A program made the position numbers and the translations under genes. A DNA stretch of 6,030 bases from Gammaproteobacteria bacterium. GTDB lineage: Bacteria > Pseudomonadota > Gammaproteobacteria > Pseudomonadales > Azotimanducaceae_A. Below, one piece after another: positions 1 through 4,059 of the stretch. The stretch is taken from positions 3,218-9,247 of the forward strand of contig DUAT01000191.1 of NCBI GenBank assembly GCA_012960755.1, read 5' to 3'. The notes below the pieces were generated by a model. It was not told the origin of the DNA. It made no database searches and was given only the letters and a program-made list of their open reading frames with translations. The first letter of the stretch is position 1. Each line of letters begins with the position of its first letter.

Positions 1-356
1 CAGGCGGTGGTATAGACGTAATAATTCCCCGATATAGTCGATCCTGAAACAGACCCATTAAAGATTATCGCGTTGCTGGATATACCAATCTTTACGGTTG
101 AGCCGCTCAAAGTACCAGTTGCATACTCGTATCCAAAACAGTTGGAGTTGTAGATTGTCGCAGGCCCACTAAATGTCGCGCCGGACTGGGTAAAGGATGC
201 GGTTAGCGCCCCGGTTTGACCAGTAGAGGAACGCCATGACCCTGACCAACTTCCAGTCAGGTTTACCGATACTCCGCTACTGCTACTACCGCCTCCACAA
301 GAAACGAGGAAAATCGATAAGGTAAAGATTGCTATGACACTAACTAGTTTTCTCAT
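1..356 (-). CDS. Partial lipoprotein with Gly/Ser/Thr-rich beta-type domain (N-terminal part)
   Basis: This is a minus-strand gene whose first 118 codons lie in the window and whose remainder runs off the left edge. The start ATG (354-356) follows a strong AGGAGGGG ribosome site five bases upstream. Residues 1-19 form a basic then hydrophobic signal (MRKLVSVIAIF...) ending in the lipobox L-V-S-C, so Cys20 should be lipidated and the protein anchored in the envelope. A flexible GGGSSSSG linker follows. The rest is a Gly/Ser/Thr-rich stretch of short alternating strands with the rhythm LTGSWSGSW, GALTASFTQSG, ATFSGPATI, GTLSGSTVKIG, NGSVSGSTISG. This resembles secreted beta-barrel or beta-sandwich proteins with repeated G-x-W/S-G turns. 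I do not recognise a named family or a ligand. The lipoprotein call is firm; the fold is inferred from composition. Confidence 0.85.
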   Translation of the reverse strand, partial: MRKLVSVIAIFTLSIFLVSCGGGSSSSGVSVNLTGSWSGSWRSSTGQTGALTASFTQSGATFSGPATIYNSNCFGYEYATGTLSGSTVKIGISSNAIIFNGSVSGSTISGNYYVYTTA

Positions 357-510
357 ACTCCCCTCCTGAATCAAAACAAGTTCGCGAAAGCACCTATCAG
401 TTGTTTTCTAGAATCCCTTTAGCCCACCAAAAACAACCTAGCCAACAGAATAAGTATGCGGGTCATTGTGATTTAGCAGGAGTAGGCAACTGAGGGCGAA
501 GGGTCTCAAT

Positions 511-840
511 TTAACTTTGGTCAAACGCCCGCAAAATTGTCCAAAATGTTGCCTTTCCATATTCGTGTTTCGCAAAAACCATAACGGTTGATGGGCCAGC
601 GCTCTCATCCGTGACACTATGCGTTGCGCACATAACTTTGTCGTCTTCATAAATTGTTTTGAAGTCGCCGATACGTAGACCACCTTTTGCCGACCAATCT
701 AAAGTCTCCGATCTTGAATCTTTTTCATCATTTGAATCCATAAATTCAAAGTCATCAGCAAGATATGCACCAAGATGTTCTGGGTCTTTAGTCTCCATTG
801 TTTTGTCCCACGCCTGCAGGATAGTCTCAACTAAGGTCAT
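511..840 (-). CDS. NTF2-like / SnoaL-like small protein
   Basis: This gene encodes a 109-residue protein. The N-terminal pattern VETILQAWDKTMETKDPEHLGAYLADDFEFMDSN (shortened: VETILQAW, then LGAYLADDFEFMDSN) is typical of the cystatin-like NTF2/SnoaL fold: a long helix, a short helix, then the first strand. The length is also usual for the fold. Later strands are visible as KVMCATHSV, STVMVFAKHE and FWTILRAF. Members of this superfamily act as small cyclases, isomerases or hydrolases, or only as binding domains; nothing here fixes a substrate. The start is supported by AGGAGA six bases upstream. The gene stands alone: its 3' side faces the lipoprotein at 1-356 across about 150 bases, and its 5' end lies 20 bases from an integrase remnant read the other way. 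Small NTF2-like genes are common cargo of mobile cassettes, which fits this position. Confidence 0.85.
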   Translation of the reverse strand: MTLVETILQAWDKTMETKDPEHLGAYLADDFEFMDSNDEKDSRSETLDWSAKGGLRIGDFKTIYEDDKVMCATHSVTDESAGPSTVMVFAKHEYGKATFWTILRAFDQS

Positions 841-860
841 TGTTTTCTCCTAATATTTAA

Positions 861-995
861 ATGGTTTTTTCATCAATATACGCTAAAGGATCAGATTCCG
901 TAGAGGTCGCCACCATTACAGGACATAAAGACCCGCGTGTGCTGATGCGCTATACGCATCTGAGAGCGGAGGATTTGGTAAGGCGATTGGGGTGA
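861..995 (+). pseudogene. Tyrosine recombinase (integrase) 3'-end remnant A
   Basis: An open frame of 44 codons from ATG 861 to TGA 993-995. From about residue 14 it reads VEVATITGHKDP and then LMRYTHLRAEDLVRRLG, the usual C-terminus of phage-type tyrosine recombinases. It retains the GH histidine (residue 22) of the catalytic set and the RYTH nucleophile tyrosine (residue 31). It lacks the core-binding domain, the first catalytic Arg and the HxxR box, so it cannot be active. The first 11-13 residues do not look like integrase, and no ribosome site precedes ATG 861, so the homology probably begins near 888-900. It is read on the opposite strand to the NTF2-like gene just to its left, so that gene's upstream region overlaps or abuts the remnant. 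Two shorter relatives lie at 5811-5858 and 5898-5951. Confidence 0.85.
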
Positions 996-996
996 A

Positions 997-1033
997 GTAT
1001 CTCAGTGGGTTAACAGCCGCCGCTTCGACCCAC
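997..1033 (+). repeat. Possible degenerate module-boundary repeat behind integrase remnant A
   Basis: Directly after the integrase stop, the stretch GTATCTCAGTGGGTTAACA...GCCGCCGC can be lined up loosely with the sequence before and within the repeat at 3470-3494 (GTATCAGTG, then GCCGTTGC) and with the one following remnant B (GTGGGTTA, then GTTGCG). GTGGGT (1005-1010) and ACCCAC (1028-1033) can pair. The alignment is by eye and needs gaps, so this copy is much weaker than the other two. Confidence 0.3.
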
Positions 1034-1099
1034 CCCCTTCTACGGCAGTCATTTATATATATGCCCTGTCCACCTACCGGCGGGGAATTTCAAACACCG

Positions 1100-1143
1100 G
1101 GATAACCTGAAAACCTCACTGCCAGCAGGAGGTCAGGTTATTC
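1100..1143 (+). promoter_or_regulatory. Long hairpin burying a Shine-Dalgarno sequence
   Basis: ATAACCTGA (1102-1110) pairs perfectly with TCAGGTTAT (1133-1141). The stem extends outward by one G-U and one G-C pair (1100-1101 with 1142-1143). Inward, after an AAA bulge, CCTC (1114-1117) pairs with GAGG (1129-1132). After an A bulge, CTG (1119-1121) pairs with CAG (1126-1128) around a CCAG loop. The AGGAGG at 1127-1132 is therefore inside the stem. ATG 1145 follows one base after the stem, and the next codons in frame are TAA and GTG. All unpaired bulges fall on the left arm. As RNA this would hide the ribosome site of the downstream ORF. The bulged one-sided shape also recalls integron attC sites, but the RYYYAAC/GTTRRRY core boxes are not matched. 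Confidence 0.6.
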
Positions 1144-1150
1144 GATGTAA

Positions 1151-1663
1151 GTGAATAAATTTAGAACGGTCTTTGGTTGGAACCACCCCGGTGGAGTGAC
1201 TTGGCCATCGCACAACACGTTGTCATATATCCGCGCCAATAGTCGTTATCGCTCCCCAAGGTATTGGGAGGTATGGGAAGTCCTGCCTCAGAGTATGATT
1301 AACCCGGTGATGAGACACGGCGAGCGTTGGCGCAAATTTGTTTTTCCGCTGCGAGGAGGATGCGCCTGGAAACGTCAGTACTGGTTTGTACTTCGCTACC
1401 AAGAATTCTGGGATGTCGCGTACAAGCAAGGAAACACGTATCACGTCTGGAGGGATAAGCCCAACACTCCTTTATATTTAAAAGTCGGGTTCCTGGGAAA
1501 CAATGGAGATGTCTCCACGCGTCAGAGTTATCCGAGACGGACGTACATCCAATATCCCAGCGGCTATAACGTTCTTTATGACCAGTCTCTTAAGGTCGAC
1601 TGTCCTTTCTTAAGGCGTTCTGGAAGAGTCTCTCGTAATAGGGTAAGATTTTGCTATCAGTAG
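1151..1663 (+). CDS. Orphan ORF, basic and Trp/Tyr-rich protein
   Basis: An open frame of 170 codons. I do not recognise it. The length without a stop and the normal-looking codon pattern suggest real coding, and no antisense frame of comparable length opposes it. The product is very rich in aromatic residues (9 Trp, 14 Tyr) and in Arg/Lys, with few acidic residues. It has no signal peptide or membrane segment. GTG 1151 is the first start after an in-frame TAA (1148-1150), itself preceded by an in-frame ATG (1145). The only good ribosome site (AGGAGG, 1127-1132) suits ATG 1145 better than GTG 1151, although it is somewhat far from both. Either codon 2 of an older gene has become a stop, or the ATG-TAA is a minimal ORF with re-initiation at GTG. 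A small hairpin, TTGCTA-TCAG-TAGCAA, spans the stop codon (1651-1666). The gene converges on the FlgO-like gene. Confidence 0.5.
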   Translation: MNKFRTVFGWNHPGGVTWPSHNTLSYIRANSRYRSPRYWEVWEVLPQSMINPVMRHGERWRKFVFPLRGGCAWKRQYWFVLRYQEFWDVAYKQGNTYHVWRDKPNTPLYLKVGFLGNNGDVSTRQSYPRRTYIQYPSGYNVLYDQSLKVDCPFLRRSGRVSRNRVRFCYQ

Positions 1664-1721
1664 CAAGAGTCAAACAGACCTATTACTGATGGACGTGTAT
1701 GCCACGTTCCTGTAGTAGCGT

Positions 1722-2273
1722 TCATTTTTTCACCAAGGTCCGCAAATCTGGGCCAAGAGGGAGTACAAAATCCTCAGCTGCGAGAACGACGCTGTCTTTC
1801 GCGCGCACTACTTTGGAGGTAACGTACACTTTCTTTGACCCGACTGCGTAAGTGCCTACGATTACGGCCTCGGCATCGTGTTCATCGCCAATCTTGCTCA
1901 GTTCGCGAGATAGGAGAAACTCGCCTTCATTAGTGCCGATATAAACCGTATCTCTCAACAGCATTTCAACAATCTTGTACCCTTTTCTGGAAAAGACAGA
2001 GGCTATTTGCTGAGCCACAATCCGACCAAATGTTGATGATTTTTCAAGGTCGTCAATATTGGCAAAACTTGCCACTACTATGTTGCCCGGTTTTAAACGC
2101 CCCTTACTTTGGGAAATCATCTTTTCCGCCGCTACGTGACTGACGCTAATCATGTCTACGTCCTTTACCGGCTCGTTCACATAACTGGTTTGGCAGGCGG
2201 TCAGTGTTGTAACCGCTGTCACTAGCACCAATGAAAGCGAGAAAAGACGCGGGGTATTCAGTACATTAATCAT
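1722..2273 (-). CDS. FlgO-domain outer-membrane lipoprotein
   Basis: A lipoprotein of 183 residues. The signal segment at residues 8-26 ends in the lipobox L-T-A-C, giving lipidated Cys27. Residues about 63-178 match the FlgO pattern: NIVVASFANIDDLEKSSTFGR, then IASVFSRKGYKIVEMLLRD, GEFLLSREL, AEAVIVGTYAVGSKKVYVTSKVVRA and a final SVVLAAEDFVLPLG (described in pieces; key residues SF, S-S-xFGR, GY, LSRE, GTY). FlgO was defined in Vibrio as an outer-membrane protein needed with FlgP and FlgT for the flagellar H-ring region. Here no flagellar gene is visible, so a motility role is not shown, and paralogues with the same domain occur elsewhere in envelopes. AGGGGAA lies seven to eight bases upstream of the ATG. 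The upstream gene ends only 11 bases before, so the two are probably one transcript. Confidence 0.85.
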   Translation of the reverse strand: MINVLNTPRLFSLSLVLVTAVTTLTACQTSYVNEPVKDVDMISVSHVAAEKMISQSKGRLKPGNIVVASFANIDDLEKSSTFGRIVAQQIASVFSRKGYKIVEMLLRDTVYIGTNEGEFLLSRELSKIGDEHDAEAVIVGTYAVGSKKVYVTSKVVRAKDSVVLAAEDFVLPLGPDLRTLVKK

Positions 2274-2284
2274 GCGCTTTTCCC

Positions 2285-2959
2285 CTAGTTCTGGTTTGTG
2301 ATTTTGAAACGTTTGCCGGGCGCATCGTACAGAGATTTATCAGCTTTATTGAAATAATAGACGCGGGTACTCGACTGGACAATCTCATTCTTTTTTCTAA
2401 GTTCAGTCGTTATAAGAACCTCGGTGTTCGAAGATGATGAATCCCGATTATTGGCGAGAAATAGGTCGCCAGCAATTGAGAACGGGATGACCAGAAGTTC
2501 CGGATGGGTCCATCGTGCCGCAGCCTGTCCAATGATGTACGTAACTCCAGCAGCCAAGGAGAAAATTCCGGCAGGCAATGGAAGTTCGTCTCGACTCTTG
2601 TGTTTGACTACTTGAACTTCGTAGGTAAGGTCGTACCTCCCTCCTTCGTCCAGTACCGTCACTCCGTTCCCGATAAGATGGGATGTCAACATCTTCTTGT
2701 AAGCTTTTCCAAAGTCTGAACGTTGGGCCGTATCTCCAAACCCTACAGACCCTCCTGATGGAATAGCGCTGGCTATCTCGGATGCCTCGTTTTGGGCCAT
2801 CACATCCCAATGGGCTGCGGACTGGATTTTCTCCTGGTAGGACTTCGCGACAGTCTGGGCAACAGGAGAGGGGAGATATCTATTCTCCTGATAAACAGAA
2901 GCGCAGCCGGCGAGAAATAAAGACAAGGTGACTGTAGAAATCTGGACAATGCGTTTCAT
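2285..2959 (-). CDS. Unknown lipoprotein, partner of the FlgO-like protein
   Basis: A lipoprotein of 224 residues. The signal peptide MKRIVQISTVTLSLFLAG ends in lipobox L-A-G-C (Cys19). Residues 69-118 (SGGSVGFGD, FGKAYKKMLTSHLIGNGVTV, GGRYDLTYEVQVV) form an alpha/beta stretch in which a helix carrying a 'make my partner subunit, then strand' order resembles the fold type of the neighbouring FlgO domain, but I cannot assign a family. Two hydrophobic segments follow, at about 126-148 (LPLPAGIFSLAAGVTYIIG) and 154-169 (ELLVIPFSIAGDLFLA). They could be membrane hairpins or buried helices. A serine-rich linker (173-178) leads to a final strand region (VLITTELRKK, STRVYYFNK). The gene is the first of a two-gene minus-strand unit, 11 bases ahead of the FlgO-like gene. 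Its ATG follows AAAGGGGAT very closely. The function is probably in the envelope together with the FlgO-like protein; this is inference from operon structure. Confidence 0.8.
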   Translation of the reverse strand: MKRIVQISTVTLSLFLAGCASVYQENRYLPSPVAQTVAKSYQEKIQSAAHWDVMAQNEASEIASAIPSGGSVGFGDTAQRSDFGKAYKKMLTSHLIGNGVTVLDEGGRYDLTYEVQVVKHKSRDELPLPAGIFSLAAGVTYIIGQAAARWTHPELLVIPFSIAGDLFLANNRDSSSSNTEVLITTELRKKNEIVQSSTRVYYFNKADKSLYDAPGKRFKITNQN

Positions 2960-3469
2960 ATCCCCTTTACACCTGTATTGATTGCAGTCACGTTAGATTA
3001 CCATTACTTAAAGTCTAATAATGACCGGGCAATCAAGAAGTCTGGGGGACTGAGGGAATAAGGAGGGCAAAACATCCAGAAATCCTTTATTTATGGTGGT
3101 AAAGTGAGATTGTCTTGATTAGTCTTAAATGAGAATAATTCCCATCGGTAAAAAAACATATGCCACGGACCGTTTTCTCAGCACTGTCTTTTTGTGTTCG
3201 ATTCTTGGTATTCATCATTAATCCTCTTCGGTTAACGATGAACAAAAACTCTCTCTTAGACAATCACCTTAAACTGTCCAACTGGCGCTGACGGGGTACA
3301 CTTCGGGCTACTGACAAGCATAACCCTCACTTGGGTGTGGGGCAAATTGGCTAGCGTTGAGCAAGGATTCCCGTCATAGGGGAAAGGTGATCATGGAGAG
3401 GGATGTGTGGGCGTGCAGGTGCGAGCGTAAATAACCCTGCTCCTGTCTGTTAGGTATCAGTGAAGGTAC
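2960..3469 (+). other. Long intergenic stretch without a convincing gene
   Basis: Only short frames occur here, for example ATG 3129 to TAA 3221 (30 codons, no ribosome site). The left part must hold the promoter of the minus-strand lipoprotein operon, but I see no box pair good enough to mark. On the plus strand, TTGTCT near 3111 and AATAAT near 3133, spaced 18, form a possible promoter pointing into this gap with no gene behind it. TTCCC and GGGAA around 3368-3385 can form a small hairpin. The right half (about 3270-3470) looks like eroded DNA between two modules and leads into the repeat at 3470-3494. The orientation given is arbitrary. Confidence 0.4.
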
Positions 3470-3494
3470 ACGCCGTTGCGTAAAGAGGCGTTCT
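3470..3494 (+). repeat. 25-base interspersed repeat, copy 1
   Basis: Bases 3470-3494 match 5867-5891 at 22 of 25 positions; the three differences are all transitions. The element starts ACGCCGTTGCGTA and ends in GAGGCGTTCT. It contains a perfect small stem ACGC (3470-3473) with GCGT (3478-3481), and ACGCC (3470-3474) can alternatively pair with GGCGT (3487-3491). It lies one base beyond the stop codon of the last gene of the protease unit, so it sits at a module edge. The other copy sits between two integrase remnants. This suggests the repeat belongs to the recombination boundary and not to the genes. Confidence 0.7.
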
Positions 3495-3495
3495 C

Positions 3496-3786
3496 TTATT
3501 TTGATTCAACCTTATCCAGTAACTTATCCAATCCCATCGTCTTAACCAACCCTTTGGTCTTGGCCAATTCAACCTCTGGTGGTCTGGTCATATTGAATAA
3601 CTGAATCACACAGTTGGATAACGCCTTCTGAGTGGCCTCCATTGAGTCGATGCAGCCTTGTGCAGTGATTCTCATCTGCTTGGCTGATTCAATTGAATCT
3701 TTGGAGGCAAACCACTGGTCTTTGAGTTTGTCTGTTTCGTCTAGTAGTGCGTTTGTGTCTTCTACGATTTGAAAGGCTTTGTCCAT
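3496..3786 (-). CDS. Small helical protein, third gene of the protease unit
   Basis: This gene encodes 96 residues of unrecognised family. The sequence has no signal peptide or membrane segment and is rich in Lys, Asp, Glu, Gln and Ala, with heptad-like spacing in AFQIVEDTNALLDETDKLKDQW and DSIESAKQMRITAQGCIDS. It is therefore probably a bundle of amphipathic helices. The middle carries two cysteines (about residues 44 and 58). An N-M-T-R-P-P break follows, then a final basic helix (GLVKTMGLDKLLDKVESK). GGGAG lies about ten bases upstream of the ATG and falls inside the short duplicated segment at 3794-3818, so that duplication supplies the ribosome site. It is the last gene of the minus-strand unit, 42 bases after the membrane-protein gene. 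Its stop codon is followed at once by the 25-base repeat. A role as a cytoplasmic partner of the upstream proteins is only a guess. Confidence 0.7.
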   Translation of the reverse strand: MDKAFQIVEDTNALLDETDKLKDQWFASKDSIESAKQMRITAQGCIDSMEATQKALSNCVIQLFNMTRPPEVELAKTKGLVKTMGLDKLLDKVESK

Positions 3787-3793
3787 TCTCTTA

Positions 3794-3818
3794 CTCCCAA
3801 CACCCCACTAACACTGTA
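3794..3818 (-). repeat. Short direct repeat derived from the protease 3' end, copy 2
   Basis: This segment matches 4059-4083 at 22 of 25 positions. Read on the minus strand it encodes T-V-L-V-G-C-W-E followed by a stop, as does the protease 3' end. The three differences (ACG/ACA, GGA/GGG, GAA/GAG) are all synonymous. The two copies are 265 bases apart and flank the small membrane-protein gene, so that gene sits in a cassette-like interval. This copy is in the -1 frame relative to the membrane protein and supplies the ribosome site of the next gene. Confidence 0.75.
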
Positions 3819-3828
3819 GATATGACGC

Positions 3829-4059
3829 CTAGGATATGGTCGATAGATTTCTGCTGCGCTTCTTCATCCCAAAGTACCAATGACGACGTTGAATGTATAC
3901 GACTCTCCACCAGTGCTGTCCTAAAAAATATCCTCCAACGGTCCCCGCAATTAGGAAAATGTACTGTACCCATGTTGGCACGGCGACAACCGCATACAAG
4001 ATAAATAACAACATCAAGCACAAAAATATCGTCAAGAGAATGTAAATGACTTTCTTCAT
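3829..4059 (-). CDS. Small two-helix membrane protein, coupled to the protease
   Basis: This gene encodes 76 residues. Two hydrophobic helices are clear: VIYILLTIFLCLMLLFILYAV (residues 4-24, given in part) and YIFLIAGTVGGYFLG (about 32-46). A basic aromatic tail follows (HWWRVVYIQRRHW, then KKRSRN), predicting an inner-membrane hairpin with the tail on the cytoplasmic side. I chose ATG 4057-4059 instead of an in-frame ATG three codons upstream, because it overlaps the protease stop as ATGA, the usual arrangement for coupled translation. No family name is recognised. The gene contains a -1 slippery heptamer at codons 45-46. The -1 frame stays open to 3791 and ends in the same T-V-L-V-G-C-W-E as the protease, which would give an 89-residue variant. 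Whether the zero-frame tail, the -1 tail, or both are made cannot be decided here. Confidence 0.75.
   Translation of the reverse strand: MKKVIYILLTIFLCLMLLFILYAVVAVPTWVQYIFLIAGTVGGYFLGQHWWRVVYIQRRHWYFGMKKRSRNLSTIS
3922..3928 (-). other. Candidate -1 frameshift heptamer T TTT TTA
   Basis: Read on the minus strand within the membrane-protein gene, the codons TAT TTT TTA give the canonical X-XXY-YYZ heptamer T TTT TTA in the correct zero frame. A GGAGG lies three bases upstream. That spacing is nearer to that of +1 sites than to the roughly ten bases seen at -1 sites, and +1 slippage would stop almost at once. After a -1 slip, 43 codons are open (RTALVESRIH... to ...TVLVGCWE). I see no strong stem downstream, only weak GAC/GTC pairing. 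Six consecutive T could also arise by chance in a membrane helix. Confidence 0.4.

Noticed and set aside
440..505. A fourth integrase 3'-end remnant left of the NTF2-like gene (GATTTAGC...TGA)
   Set aside because: Only a few bases align with GATTTGGT...TGA and the codons before it do not give RYTHLRAE, so the match is not better than chance.
438..683. Minus-strand 81-codon frame overlapping the NTF2-like gene
   Set aside because: It is a shifted reading of the NTF2-like gene, which has a family match and a good ribosome site; the shifted product has no recognisable pattern.
871..880. A -10 box (TATATT, minus strand) for the NTF2-like gene inside the integrase remnant
   Set aside because: There is no acceptable -35 box at the usual spacing, so I did not mark a promoter.
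1656..1702. Terminator between the convergent genes at 1663 and 1722
   Set aside because: Small stems exist (TTGCTA/TAGCAA, ATCAGTA/TACTGAT, ACGTG/CACGT), but none is GC-rich and followed directly by a T run on either strand.
2424..2810. Three frames inside the unknown lipoprotein gene on both strands
   Set aside because: They lie entirely within the 224-residue lipoprotein, which has a signal peptide and lipobox; their products are low-quality shadows.
3129..3221. A 30-codon plus-strand ORF starting MRIIPIGKKTY
   Set aside because: No ribosome site, no recognisable pattern, and a length common by chance.
3273..3306. Segment CTGTCCAACTGG to GGGGTACACTTC resembling the end of an IS3-type insertion sequence
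   Set aside because: The resemblance is from memory of similar ends; no inverted partner, transposase piece or target duplication is visible.
3275..3366. Possible integron attC site between GTCCAAC and GTTGAGC
   Set aside because: The boxes fit the loose RYYYAAC and GTTRRRY patterns, but their arms pair imperfectly and the interior does not fold into one long stem. Such seven-base matches are expected by chance.
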